A DNA stretch of 64,000 nucleotides from Chitinophagaceae bacterium (GCA_019638595.1 JAHBTJ010000001.1:372001-436000), one strand, 5' to 3'; counted from the first letter of the stretch, positions 1 through 8,887 are shown. Program-made: numbers and translations. Notes: generated by a model not told the origin, from the sequence alone.

Positions 1-2239
1 GTTGCCAGGTTTCACCCTTGTCTGTTGAACGATAGGCGCTGCTGTTAAAGCCGCAGGCATAATATGTTTTATTACGTTTGTCAAAAGTAATATCGTGAAT
101 ATGCTGATCTTTCTGCATCACCTGCTTCCAGGTGTTGCCATCATCGTTCGATATAAAAATGCCGCCACCTGTATCGGCAGAAAATTTTCCTCCACTCACC
201 TTTCCCCACGCAGAAAGGATCAGTCTTTGAGGCGTTTCCGTACCGGTAATTATACTTGTTGGAGCGTTCGTGCCTTCAGGCAAAGTCATTTTTGTCCAGG
301 TTTCGGCTCCATCTGTTGAGCGGTATAAAGCGCCGTCATCTGCTGTCCCGATTTCCCCTTTTTCACTTCTCCGGCTTATTACCAGGAAAAGCACTCCATC
401 CGATTCTCTCCGGGTTATCCGCCACGCAAACGGTTCTTTTCCTTCAAGTCCCTTGTTTTTTTGCTGCCAGGTTTTGCCGCCGTCAACAGATTTGTAAACA
501 CCCTTACCAAAGGCGCAGGCATATAAGGTTCGCATATCCTTATTGCCGGAGGGATCAGGCAATATATGCGTAAAGGCAGCTTCACCAATGGATGAGCTCA
601 CCGGCGTCCAGGTTTTGCCGGCATCATTTGTTTCCAGTATACCGCCTTTGTAATTTGCAACGCCTGTTCTGCGCCACATTTTAGGCCGGGGAAGATCGTG
701 ATTGGCGCTCATTACCGCCCATGCCTTTCCCTTTATTTCCGGATCAAACGTTAACCAGTAAGCGCTGTTTACCCAATGCCGGGGAACACCATTATTTTGT
801 GTAGCGCTTTTCCAGCTATGCGCGCCGTCTGTGCTCTCCATCAACCCTATATCCGTATTGCAGATAAATACATGATTGGAATCGAAGGGGTCTGTTACCA
901 CATCATAGCTTGTTGTAACCTCCAGTCCGCGCGATACCCAACCTGATCCTTCTTTGCGCGTATATACCTGTTCCCAGGTGTTGCCGCCATCATCCGATTT
1001 AACAGTTCTGCCGAAGTCTGTCGCATAACATACGTCCGGGTTAGCAGGGGAGACGCCGATGGAAAACGGGTTTTCACCCCACGAAGGTCCGAACCTTTCG
1101 TTGAGCCAGCCGCTGCTAAAATTTTCAGATACCACGCTACCGCCTTTGGCTAACCGGTCTTTCCATACCAACGTCCATGTTTTACCATAATCCTTGCTTT
1201 TGGCAACGCCAATGCAGGTAGTATCACCCCGGGTAAAATTGTTGTAGGAAACATATACGGTAGCGGGGTGCAGGGCGCTTGTGGCAATTGTTCTCCATTC
1301 CGGAACGCCGGCCCCGGCAGATTGCTGATGGATGATCCCTTCCTGGCGGTTCTGCCAGGTTTTACCGCCATCGCTTGTAAAATAAATACCCGGCTCATCG
1401 CCATCAGGATTGAAGTAAGACAGGCCTGTGATCGCATAGATAATAAATTGCTGTTGGGTACTGTCATATCCTCCGGTACAAGTCGTCAGCTTTTTAACGC
1501 CTGCAGGCGGTGCATTTATTTTCCATCTGCCATTTTCATTGGTCAATATCCCGTCGCCCGCAGCTATATAAACCGTCCGGTTAATTTGGGGTGATGAAGG
1601 CACTATAAAAATGTTTCCTGCGGACGAAGTCATATCTGTTTCCTTAACCCAGTTGCTGCCGCCATCCGCGGAAGTATAAAAACCTGTTTTCTGATCAATT
1701 GAAATAACTGCGTATAATTTTTTTGAGTCGGCAGGATCTACAGCGAAAGCCTGCACACGCCTTATTGTGCTATCCCTGGTTACTAACACTTCATTTGCAT
1801 GATCACCTTTTGAAATGACTGCTGTTATATCTGAAGCAGAAGGATAAGCAACGCTCCAGGTATTTCCTTTATCTGTGCTTTTGAACAACGCTATGGAATT
1901 GGCATATACGGTATTTGAGTCCAAAGGGTCGAATGTAAAGAAGCGTACCGGCCCGCGCAGGTTGAACATCCTCCACGACTCGCCGCCATTGTACGTTACA
2001 AATGAACCTGTCATATCGCAGGCTACAAATGCGTAATCAGCATTGAATGGACTTACAGCAGGGTAAAACATGGCGCCTCCTCCACCATACCCGGCATATC
2101 CCCAGGCATCATTTCTTCCGTTGGAGTTTTTTTCAGTTTTCGGTTGACCGGTTACGTTATCCTGCCTGTTGCTGCTACAACCTGCAAGATGAAATAAAAT
2201 AATCAGGCAACAGCCTGCTATCCTGATCATAGTCATCAT
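1..2239 (-). CDS. Asp-box (BNR) beta-propeller lipoprotein, C-terminus cut by window edge
   Basis: The minus-strand frame is open from the ATG at 2239 and is still in the same frame, with Asp-box sequence, at the window edge; about 746 residues are visible and the C-terminus lies outside. The N-terminus is a lipoprotein signal with lipobox LAGC, so an exported, membrane-anchored protein is expected. Repeats of the form S-x-D-x-G-x-T-W (for example STDKGNTW and STDKGETW) mark a sialidase/sortilin-like propeller, as in GH74 and exo-sialidase folds. It shares blocks with its downstream-of-window neighbour at 2266-4659, such as FDPFDSNH, TDIG and H-D-[LF]-P-R-x-K-M, so the two are tandem paralogues. 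The start is 26 bases after the stop of that gene, which indicates one operon. ATGs at 2236 and 2230 are alternative starts. Substrate and enzymatic activity cannot be read from the sequence. Confidence 0.85.
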   Translation of the reverse strand, partial: MMTMIRIAGCCLIILFHLAGCSSNRQDNVTGQPKTEKNSNGRNDAWGYAGYGGGGAMFYPAVSPFNADYAFVACDMTGSFVTYNGGESWRMFNLRGPVRFFTFDPLDSNTVYANSIALFKSTDKGNTWSVAYPSASDITAVISKGDHANEVLVTRDSTIRRVQAFAVDPADSKKLYAVISIDQKTGFYTSADGGSNWVKETDMTSSAGNIFIVPSSPQINRTVYIAAGDGILTNENGRWKINAPPAGVKKLTTCTGGYDSTQQQFIIYAITGLSYFNPDGDEPGIYFTSDGGKTWQNRQEGIIHQQSAGAGVPEWRTIATSALHPATVYVSYNNFTRGDTTCIGVAKSKDYGKTWTLVWKDRLAKGGSVVSENFSSGWLNERFGPSWGENPFSIGVSPANPDVCYATDFGRTVKSDDGGNTWEQVYTRKEGSGWVSRGLEVTTSYDVVTDPFDSNHVFICNTDIGLMESTDGAHSWKSATQNNGVPRHWVNSAYWLTFDPEIKGKAWAVMSANHDLPRPKMWRRTGVANYKGGILETNDAGKTWTPVSSSIGEAAFTHILPDPSGNKDMRTLYACAFGKGVYKSVDGGKTWQQKNKGLEGKEPFAWRITRRESDGVLFLVISRRSEKGEIGTADDGALYRSTDGAETWTKMTLPEGTNAPTSIITGTETPQRLILSAWGKVSGGKFSADTGGGIFISNDDGNTWKQVMQKDQHIHDITFDKRNKTYYACGFNSSAYRSTDKGETWQ

Positions 2240-2265
2240 ACAATCACTCTTTTAATGCTGAATAA

Positions 2266-4659
2266 TTATTGTTCTGTTTCCGGGCGTCCCCACCACACAC
2301 CGGAACCAAAAGTGGTGAGAAATATTTTTTCTTTATCGCGCGGATCCAGCGCCGGCCGCTGCCCCCAGTGAAAATCGTATCCTTTTATCTTTTTCCAGGT
2401 GTTGCCGCTGTCATCGCTTCTGTATGCTGCTTTGTTAAACGTATTCAGGTAAAGCCGGCCCGGAATGCGCGCATCGGCAACAATATCATACACATACTGC
2501 TTATCATCAAATACCTGGCGCCACGTTTTGCCGCCATCCTCCGAAAGAAAGATGCCGCCCGGCATTTTTAATTTTTCATTGCCCCCTGTATTTCTTGCCG
2601 TTTCTCCACCAACCAGGTCGCTCAAATCAATATCCGCCCAGCAACCCAGGTATATCCTGTCAGGGTTTAGCGGATCGCATTCAATCCCGTTCGGGAACAG
2701 CAATCCGTCAGTTACCTGCAGCTTTGTCCAGGTGGTTGCGCCGTCGGTAGATTTATATACCGCGCCGGAATAAAATGCACGCCCTCTTTTCCCGTTTGTA
2801 TGCTGAGGCGTTGCAGATACGGTAAGGAATAATTCCCGTTTAGCCGACAACGTAAGTTCAAAGGCACAGGTATTGTCTTCGATTCCGTTGTTTTTCAATG
2901 TCCATGTTTTACCGTCGTCGGTTGATTTAAAAACTCCTTTGTTGTATACTGCCGCATACAATGTTCTGTTGCCTGCCGGGGAGGCCGTATCCAGCACCAG
3001 GCAGGTAGCAGGCGCATCCATTCCCATTCCTTCGTAAACAGGCTTCCATGTTTTGCCTCCGTCTTCCGAAACGCAAATACCACCTCTCGCTCTTTTTTTC
3101 CAGAGCGGATCGCGTGTCATTTTACCACGTGGAAAGTCGTGCATACCGGACCATGCCGACCAGAGCTTATTTTTCACCGCCGGATCAAATACCACCCAGT
3201 AACAGGTATTGATCCATTCTACCGGAACACCTTCCGTAGAACGATGCCAGGTTGTACCGCCGTCAAAGGAATGATGATAGCCGATGTCGGTATAGCTGAT
3301 AGCCATATGATTGCTGTCGAACGGATCAAAATGTACACCATATGCTGTAGTTACTTCAAGCCCCCTGCTTCCAAAGCTACCATCGGGATGGGAGTTGCTA
3401 TATACCTGTTGCCAGGTGTTGCCACCATCGGTCGTTTTCATGGTTCTGTACCAGTCTGTAACGATCGCGGTATTGCCGTCAGCCGGGTATACTCCTACAT
3501 CCATTAAACGGATATATTCTCCGCCAAAAGCTTTTTTTACCCACGCATCGGAAAGATTGACCGCGTCGTTGCCATCCTTTACCCCGTATTTGCCTGAACC
3601 TCCGCCACCTTTCCAGCACCACTGCCAGCTTTTCCCGGCGTCGGCGCTTTTCAGCGCTCCATACCAATATTTAAGTGTAGTATCGCTTTTCTCCTGGTAG
3701 CGGTTGGTTACTACATATACACTGGCGGCATCCTGTTCGGCGCAACTGATCATGGAGTAGCTGGGTTTGATGCCTGCAGACGCGTTAGTGATAACGGTGT
3801 CGGATACCTGCTCCCATGCGTTGCCGCTATCTCCCGACTTCCATATTTCACTATAGCCGAACTCGCCGTTCACCTCCCGTTTGGTATCGTGGTGAATGCT
3901 GTAAAATATTACACTGTCGGTTCCCTTTTTTACGCCGCCGGTAAAGGAAAATGATGGGATCATGGCAGCGGGATAGTCTTTCCAATGCATGATCCCGGTA
4001 TTTTTATCAAACCTGTATAAAGCCTCCGGGGTAAAAATATATACTTCATTGCCGGTAGTATTGCCTGCGTATATAAAGTCAATTCTTTTTTTGCAATCTT
4101 CCTTTGCCCATTTCCGCCCGTTATCAAACGAGTAGAAGAAATAACGCCCCATACTAAAATAGAGTCCACCCGTAGTTACCGGATCAATACGGATATTATG
4201 GATACTGCCGCTTGCCGTATCGTACAGGGATGTTTCTTTTACTTCAATTGTATAGTTGGCATGATCGCCGCTATACGTTTCCTGAATAATATCCTCTTTT
4301 CCCGGGAAAACAACTTCCCATGTTTTTCCTCCGTCGGCAGACCGGTTAAGGGTAGCTGACCCAATGTATATGGTATTGCTGTCTTTAGGGTGGAAAGCAT
4401 AACCGGACGCGCCATTGGCGAAATTGAACTGTTGGTAAGACGTTCCCCCGTTTTTTGTAAGGTATGAACCGGTCATATCGCAGCGAACAATAAAATGAAG
4501 CGGGTTAGCCGGTGAAAATGTAGGAATAAATGTAGCTCCCCCACCGCCTGGACCAATGATCAGCGGATCCTGAGGTTGTGCGCGGGAAGCTATTTTCGTT
4601 TCGGAAATATGGCAGCCCAACAGCCCAACAACAGCAAATAAGAGAATTATTTTTTGCAT
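2266..4659 (-). CDS. Asp-box (BNR) beta-propeller lipoprotein
   Basis: A 797-residue exported protein. The signal ends in lipobox LLGC at about residue 16, so it should be a lipoprotein. At least ten Asp-box motifs are visible along the chain (SADGGKTW, SFDNGRKW, SGDSGNAW, SADAGKSW, TTDGGNTW, SFDGGTTW, SEDGGKTW, STDDGKTW, SEDGGKTW, SDDSGNTW), typical of a single or double seven-bladed propeller of the sortilin/GH74-like class. A conserved core near residues 490-520 (HDFPRGKM) recurs in the paralogue directly downstream (complement of 1-2239). It is the first gene of this two-gene operon, with a 330-base leader region upstream. Related proteins include xyloglucanases and sialidases, but no catalytic residue could be assigned, so binding or glycosidase function is inference only. 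Confidence 0.88.
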   Translation of the reverse strand: MQKIILLFAVVGLLGCHISETKIASRAQPQDPLIIGPGGGGATFIPTFSPANPLHFIVRCDMTGSYLTKNGGTSYQQFNFANGASGYAFHPKDSNTIYIGSATLNRSADGGKTWEVVFPGKEDIIQETYSGDHANYTIEVKETSLYDTASGSIHNIRIDPVTTGGLYFSMGRYFFYSFDNGRKWAKEDCKKRIDFIYAGNTTGNEVYIFTPEALYRFDKNTGIMHWKDYPAAMIPSFSFTGGVKKGTDSVIFYSIHHDTKREVNGEFGYSEIWKSGDSGNAWEQVSDTVITNASAGIKPSYSMISCAEQDAASVYVVTNRYQEKSDTTLKYWYGALKSADAGKSWQWCWKGGGGSGKYGVKDGNDAVNLSDAWVKKAFGGEYIRLMDVGVYPADGNTAIVTDWYRTMKTTDGGNTWQQVYSNSHPDGSFGSRGLEVTTAYGVHFDPFDSNHMAISYTDIGYHHSFDGGTTWHRSTEGVPVEWINTCYWVVFDPAVKNKLWSAWSGMHDFPRGKMTRDPLWKKRARGGICVSEDGGKTWKPVYEGMGMDAPATCLVLDTASPAGNRTLYAAVYNKGVFKSTDDGKTWTLKNNGIEDNTCAFELTLSAKRELFLTVSATPQHTNGKRGRAFYSGAVYKSTDGATTWTKLQVTDGLLFPNGIECDPLNPDRIYLGCWADIDLSDLVGGETARNTGGNEKLKMPGGIFLSEDGGKTWRQVFDDKQYVYDIVADARIPGRLYLNTFNKAAYRSDDSGNTWKKIKGYDFHWGQRPALDPRDKEKIFLTTFGSGVWWGRPETEQ

Positions 4660-4990
4660 AAGAATATATACGATCGCCGGTGAGGCTCCTGAGATTTTGA
4701 TACTTTATTTTGAGAGGCGCATGCAGGGCAATTCTCATCAAACTTTGATGGTTTTTCTTCTCAACCGGTTCTTCTGAAAAGAACTCAGGTGTCATCTGGA
4801 AGAAAATATTTTGCTGAATACGGTGGATTTGTAAACAGATATTTTTTACCGGGCTGATACAAAAATTCCACCTCTACAGAGACTTAATTTCCACAGCTTA
4901 CCGTATTTAGATGAATTACCATAGCGATTTTGTATGGCAGGCTATTTGAATAATGTTCCGGAACGTCTTTATTCATTAAAAGTAATTATT
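4660..4990. other. Divergent intergenic region with a short palindrome
   Basis: This 331-base gap separates the divergent BNR operon and the small membrane-protein gene and must hold both promoters. The only distinct structure seen is a perfect 7-bp inverted repeat with a 1-base centre at 4736-4750 (catcaaa-c-tttgatg), about 80 bases upstream of the BNR start, which could be an operator. No clear -33/-7 pair was found. Confidence 0.35.
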
Positions 4991-5203
4991 ATGAAAGTTG
5001 TTGGTGTTATTTTAGTGGTAGCAGGCATACTCATGCTCATATTCCGTGGCTTCAGCTTTACAAAAGAAAAAAACGTAGTGGATCTGGGACCGCTGGAAAT
5101 TAATAAGAAAGAGAAGAAATCGGTGGGCTGGCCGGTGTATGCAGGAGGCATAGCGCTGGCAGCGGGTGTAGTAATATTGCTTGCCGACAGGAAAAAGGCC
5201 TGA
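4991..5203 (+). CDS. Small two-helix membrane protein
   Basis: A 70-residue protein starting at the ATG at 4991 (MKVVGVILVVAG). An in-frame upstream ATG at 4934 would add 19 residues that do not resemble a signal, so the shorter start is preferred. Two hydrophobic helices (about residues 1-18 and 46-64) flank a polar segment with GPLEINKKEKK. Similar small proteins with a GPLE..KKEKK centre are, as I recall, common in Bacteroidota, but I know of no function. It is a single gene between two minus-strand genes. Confidence 0.7.
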   Translation: MKVVGVILVVAGILMLIFRGFSFTKEKNVVDLGPLEINKKEKKSVGWPVYAGGIALAAGVVILLADRKKA

Positions 5204-5249
5204 ATGGCTTACATGCTCATTTGTTGATAGAACGATCAGGCGGGTTGCT

Positions 5250-6419
5250 CTATAATATTCTGTTCAGCAGGCTGGTAACAGCCTCATCACCGGTTACCGC
5301 GTTCGCGGGGCGCGGGTGGGCTGTATTGAATACCTCCAGCTCGCTTTGTTCAAGTACTGTTGCCGGTGTTTCGTCCACTTCTCCTTTCTTGTTCTTTGCC
5401 TTCAATATATTAAGCTTAAGATGCTTCGCCATAAAGAAGTACATCGCTTTTCGCTTCGATGGTCCATAATCATGCTTTTCGTCGGCAAGATGTACCAGCT
5501 CAACGCCGTTCTGTTTACCGTACAGCGCATATATTTTTTGCATATAAGGATATTCCGCCACGGGATTGTTTTTTGTCCAGTCGTTGCCGTCAGATATCAG
5601 CAGCATGGGACGCGGCGCCGTTAAAGCCGCTATTTCCGCATTGGTGGTTTGATAGTCGCCCTTTTTGTGAACAGGCATGCCGCTTTCGCAGGAGCAGCCG
5701 CCAAAAAAATGTGCGGATACCATTACGCAGGGTACGGCTACTTTAAAACGGTTATCCAGCGCCGTGAGCATAAATGTCTGGGTACCGCCGCCGGATTCAC
5801 CGGTCATGCCGATCCTGCGGGCATCTACACCCGGTATGGACAGGAGGAACTCCAACGCTTTGACGCTGTTGATCGTCTGTAATTTTAACCCCTTCGCTAA
5901 ATTGTGATCGCATTGTTTTGAATCCCCCTGTCCTATCATATCCCAAACAAATACCACCGCTCCCATACGCGCCAGCATGGCACAGCGTTTTTGGGTTTGC
6001 TCCCTGAACCTTCCTTCGGGGTTGTTGCCATGCCCGTGCGGACAAAGAATGCCTGCATACGATTTTCGTTTTTTCAGGGGTTTATATAAGTTGCCTGTTA
6101 CGTAAAATCCGGGCAGGCTTTCAAAAAAAACATTTTCTACCGTATATCCATCCATTACTTTTTTACTGTGAATAACAGGGGATGATAATAATCCTGCCGG
6201 CAGCTTTTCCAATTGCAGCTCCATTCCTTCGCGCAGTTGCTTCCGTACCGCTTCCGAACGGGCTGCCCATTGCGTAAGGGTTGAGGGCGTATTTTTTTCC
6301 AGGAACAATCTTCCTTCTTCTTCTGTAAAATACGCGCCCCGGCATAATTCGGTTTGAGCTTTTGCAGCCAGGCAGCTTAACAGGATAAAGGCAGTCAAAG
6401 TGGGGATGATCTTTTTCAT
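5250..6419 (-). CDS. Secreted alpha/beta-hydrolase, acetyl xylan esterase-like
   Basis: A 389-residue protein with a cleavable signal peptide ending AAKAQ. It has the alpha/beta-hydrolase nucleophile elbow G-E-S-G-G-G (serine near residue 205), an oxyanion-side segment LCPHGHGNNPEG, and a late histidine in EKHDYGPSKR that would complete the triad. Length and motifs match the Bacteroidota group annotated as acetyl xylan esterase or abhydrolase_7, whose members act on ester-substituted carbohydrates. The conserved cysteine-rich segment GGCSCESG after the nucleophile is typical of that group. The gene stands alone. Precise substrate is not determined. Confidence 0.82.
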   Translation of the reverse strand: MKKIIPTLTAFILLSCLAAKAQTELCRGAYFTEEEGRLFLEKNTPSTLTQWAARSEAVRKQLREGMELQLEKLPAGLLSSPVIHSKKVMDGYTVENVFFESLPGFYVTGNLYKPLKKRKSYAGILCPHGHGNNPEGRFREQTQKRCAMLARMGAVVFVWDMIGQGDSKQCDHNLAKGLKLQTINSVKALEFLLSIPGVDARRIGMTGESGGGTQTFMLTALDNRFKVAVPCVMVSAHFFGGCSCESGMPVHKKGDYQTTNAEIAALTAPRPMLLISDGNDWTKNNPVAEYPYMQKIYALYGKQNGVELVHLADEKHDYGPSKRKAMYFFMAKHLKLNILKAKNKKGEVDETPATVLEQSELEVFNTAHPRPANAVTGDEAVTSLLNRIL

Positions 6420-6654
6420 ACAATGATTTGAATCAATACTCCTTCAAGATAAGTTTTCTTTACTGTATCTCCTGTTCTAAAGAGAAAAATTATAACCGGG
6501 CATACTATGCAACGTACTTCAGCGGGGTGTTGTCAATGCCATGCAGGTACGGTTCAGGCAACTATATTAACAGTTCATCCGGGAATAGCTTTCCCGGGTA
6601 CGGCACCTGCAACAATTTTGCACTACACGTAGTAAAAACATTAAAAAATATACG

Positions 6655-7068
6655 ATGGAAACATGTTTAGCTCCTGTAAGAAAAACGGTTATTAATCCCT
6701 GGGCATTGCAGGATAGTATTGCATCTGCCCGGTCTGCGGAAGTGCCTTTTTCCGCAGCTACCCTGTATTGTTCGGGTAAGGAAATGCCAAAAGAAGAAGG
6801 CAGTGCTTCCGGCGGAAATATGCGTGAAGAGATCCACAATGCGTTCGATAAGCTGGAAGTTGTATTACATAGCAGGGGCTATACACTGTGTGATGTGGTA
6901 AGGCTGAATTTCTATACAACATCGGTAGACGCTTTTTTGGATGAATATGAGATTGTTCTTAAAAGGTTAAAAAACTTTAATTGTGTTCCTTCCAGCACTC
7001 TAACGGAAGTAAGAACCCTGGCATCTCCTTCTTTAATGCTGGAAATAGAGGCGACGGCTGCCAGGTAA
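6655..7068 (+). CDS. RidA/YjgF-like protein
   Basis: A 137-residue cytosolic protein of the RidA/YjgF/YER057c fold. Visible family features are the early NPWALQDS segment, the A-T-L-Y-C-S-G-K block corresponding to the strand before the active site, the helix EEIHNAFDKLEVVLHSRGY, and the ending LASPSLMLEIEATA. RidA enzymes hydrolyse reactive enamine/imine intermediates to 2-oxoacids, using an arginine near residue 105 (usually R-x-x-x-x-V); here TEVRTLASPSLMLEIE keeps an arginine in the right region. The N-terminal extension before NPW is slightly longer than usual. It stands between an alpha/beta hydrolase and a small membrane protein without clear operon partners. Confidence 0.85.
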   Translation: METCLAPVRKTVINPWALQDSIASARSAEVPFSAATLYCSGKEMPKEEGSASGGNMREEIHNAFDKLEVVLHSRGYTLCDVVRLNFYTTSVDAFLDEYEIVLKRLKNFNCVPSSTLTEVRTLASPSLMLEIEATAAR

Positions 7069-7092
7069 TAGCTGTCGGTTAATTGTAAAAAA

Positions 7093-7347
7093 ATGAAAAA
7101 ATCTGTTATAACATACAGGGCGCTTGTTACGGCAATATTTATAATGCTCTGTATCGTTTTTCATCAAAAGCCGGAGCCGGATGCGGGGCTTTACATGGAG
7201 CCTGTACAGAAATGCATACAGGAATGTAAAGCGGAAAGTAATAAAACGTTCCCCGAAGATGGTTTCCTGGCAAAGATACTGCTGCGGTTTTCGGAGATAA
7301 TCCATGCACAGGGAAGAGGTGTTTACCTTTGGTTTCGCCTGGTTTAA
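7093..7347 (+). CDS. Hypothetical small protein with one membrane segment
   Basis: An 84-codon frame 24 bases after the RidA-like gene, starting MKKSVITY with an A-rich leader. Residues 8-23 are hydrophobic (RALVTAIFIMLCIVFH) and could be a signal anchor; two cysteines follow in CIQECK. No family was recognised. Competing minus-strand frames exist over the same bases, but this one has the best start context and follows a plus-strand gene closely, so it is kept as a possible gene at low confidence. Confidence 0.4.
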   Translation: MKKSVITYRALVTAIFIMLCIVFHQKPEPDAGLYMEPVQKCIQECKAESNKTFPEDGFLAKILLRFSEIIHAQGRGVYLWFRLV

Positions 7348-7422
7348 AATTCATACCGCCGAAGGAGGATGTATTTATGCTGCCCGATATGTACTATTCA
7401 TTTTGTTTTTGATATATTTTAG

Positions 7423-7454
7423 TTTGATATAAAACTGTTTTTACTGTAGGTTTG
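7423..7454 (+). promoter_or_regulatory. Bacteroidota-type promoter (TTTG-N20-TAGGTTTG)
   Basis: A -33 element TTTG at 7423-7426 and a -7 element TAGGTTTG at 7447-7454 are separated by exactly 20 bases. This matches the known Bacteroidota housekeeping consensus TTTG-N19/20-TAnnTTTG. It lies 58 bases upstream of the DUF3347 lipoprotein start and is the clearest promoter in the window. Confidence 0.6.
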
Positions 7455-7512
7455 CAGCAGGTTTTTGTTACAGGAGCCGCAGTCCGGCACCAACGGGTTA
7501 AAAACTTCAGGT

Positions 7513-8097
7513 ATGAAAAAGCTTTTGTTTATTGTTCCGGTAATTATTTTATTGGCATGTAACGGGGGAAACGACAAATCTTCTGAAAAGGAAGAAACGC
7601 CTGTTGAAGTAAAGCCCGCATCTGTGCTAACCGATGTTTTCAATACTTCCTTTGAAGGAGTGCTGGACAGTTATTATGCACTCCGCGACGCGTTGGTTGC
7701 CGATGATACGGAAGCGGCTAATACCGCAGCATCCCGGCTTGCAGAGGCGTCTGACGGGCTAAAGCTGGAAGAATTGAAAGCGGCGGATACCAATAATGTG
7801 GTAATCCCTACCGCTCAAACCTATACCAGTGGCATCAGCAGCGAATGCAAGGGGCTATTGGGAGAAAAGAGTATAGAAGCAAAAAGAAAAGCTTTCCAAA
7901 TGATTTCAGGTAATCTTTTTGACCTAACAAGAACCGTGAGGTATACCCAGGCAAAAATATATTTGCTCACCTGCCCCATGGCTTTTAACAATACGGGCGC
8001 CGACTGGCTAAGCAGCTCTACAGAAATTAAAAACCCCTATTTTGGAAAAGACATGCTTACCTGCGGCAGTGTAAAGGATTCGGTGGTGATCAGGTAA
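7513..8097 (+). CDS. DUF3347-domain lipoprotein
   Basis: A 194-residue lipoprotein from the ATG at 7513 (MKKLLFIVPVIILLAC, lipobox LLAC). A frame extension to 7465 carries no signal peptide and is rejected. After a short acidic linker the DUF3347 domain covers the rest: a helical part beginning VFNTSFEGVLDSYYALRDALV and the highly conserved end CPMAFNNTGADWLSSS, then NPYFGKDMLTCGSV. DUF3347 occurs alone or fused to CusB-like heavy-metal efflux adaptors; the conserved cysteines (CPMA and LTCG) and methionines suggest metal contact, though this is inference. It has its own consensus promoter and is followed by a convergent regulator gene. Confidence 0.85.
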   Translation: MKKLLFIVPVIILLACNGGNDKSSEKEETPVEVKPASVLTDVFNTSFEGVLDSYYALRDALVADDTEAANTAASRLAEASDGLKLEELKAADTNNVVIPTAQTYTSGISSECKGLLGEKSIEAKRKAFQMISGNLFDLTRTVRYTQAKIYLLTCPMAFNNTGADWLSSSTEIKNPYFGKDMLTCGSVKDSVVIR

Positions 8098-8137
8098 AAG
8101 TGGCAGGCGGAATCATTGTTTGTTCCCGGCAACAGCA

Positions 8138-8845
8138 TTATTTATAATTGGCAATTTCAATCAGCCGGCTAACATCGCGTACAACGATCTTTCTTCCGCG
8201 GGTTTCAATAATGCCTTTCTCCTTAAATTCAGAAAGTATTCTTACCACATTTTCACGGGCGGTGCCAACCAGGCTGGCTAAATCGTCGCGGCTCATATTA
8301 ATACCAACCGTCATGCCCGGCTTAAAATCCACTTTATATTTTTCACGAATTACTATCAGTTGCAAAGCCAATCGCTCCCTTACAGGTTTTTGGGCAAAAA
8401 CAGAAAGGCTGTTCGCCAGCACGGCAAACTCATGGCTCAATGTTTTTAACAGTCTTTTATTGAGTATTTCCGATTGCTTCAGTACCCGCAAAAAGCTGTT
8501 TTTTGATATAAAAGCCATCTGGCTTTCTTCCAATGCCGCGGCCGAGTCGGGGTAGCGGTCTTCGGCTAAAATAGCGTGATATCCTATTATTTCGCCGGCG
8601 TTCGCTATGTAAATAATGTATTCTTTCCTGTCGACATCCAGCTTGTATTTTTTTACCCTGCCCGATACTATAAAAAAAATACCATCTGCGTAAGCGCCTT
8701 CCCTGAAAATAACTTCTCCCTTCTTATATGTTTTTTGTACCTGTCCGGCAGTCAGCATATCATATTCCGCCGCTGGTAAATCCTTAAAAACAGATTCGCT
8801 TTTAAAGTCCCATTTGTCGATCGGGAAAATGTTTTGTATGCTCAT
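8138..8845 (-). CDS. Crp/Fnr-family transcriptional regulator
   Basis: A 235-residue regulator from the ATG at 8845 (MSIQNIFPIDKWDF); the longer frame to 8908 adds residues unlike the family and would start upstream of a -7 box. The N-terminal cyclic-nucleotide-binding fold (about residues 25-140) has FREGAYADGIFFIVSGRVK, and the C-terminal HTH has the recognition pattern MSRDDLASLVGTARENVVRILSEFKEKG. No FNR-type N-terminal cysteine cluster is present, and the ligand cannot be deduced. It is divergent from the SulP transporter, and a CRP-like palindrome lies in the shared intergenic region, consistent with control of itself and perhaps of the transporter. Confidence 0.9.
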   Translation of the reverse strand: MSIQNIFPIDKWDFKSESVFKDLPAAEYDMLTAGQVQKTYKKGEVIFREGAYADGIFFIVSGRVKKYKLDVDRKEYIIYIANAGEIIGYHAILAEDRYPDSAAALEESQMAFISKNSFLRVLKQSEILNKRLLKTLSHEFAVLANSLSVFAQKPVRERLALQLIVIREKYKVDFKPGMTVGINMSRDDLASLVGTARENVVRILSEFKEKGIIETRGRKIVVRDVSRLIEIANYK

Positions 8846-8853
8846 TTGAACTG

Positions 8854-8861
8854 CAAAGCTA
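8854..8861 (-). promoter_or_regulatory. -7 box TAGCTTTG for the Crp/Fnr gene
   Basis: Read on the minus strand, TAGCTTTG fits TAnnTTTG and ends nine bases before the ATG at 8845, implying a very short leader. No well-spaced -33 TTTG accompanies it, which would suit a promoter that needs or is controlled by an activator or repressor at the adjacent palindrome. Confidence 0.4.
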
Positions 8862-8871
8862 GTTTTTAAAA

Positions 8872-8887
8872 AGTGATAAAATTCACA
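8872..8887. promoter_or_regulatory. CRP-like operator palindrome
   Basis: AGTGA-TAAAAT-TCACA on the plus strand (TGTGA-N6-TCACT on the minus strand) differs by one base from the perfect CRP-type half-site pair TGTGA-N6-TCACA. It sits immediately upstream of the -7 box of the Crp/Fnr gene and 160 bases upstream of the divergent SulP gene, suggesting autoregulation. Confidence 0.5.

Noticed and set aside
2269-2571. Plus-strand frames inside the Asp-box genes
   Set aside because: The repeated Asp-box coding sequence creates open frames on the opposite strand; they show no independent motifs.
7033-7354. Minus-strand frames overlapping the 84-codon gene at 7093-7347
   Set aside because: They lack signal or family motifs and their starts are poorly placed; the plus-strand frame is slightly better but is itself weak.
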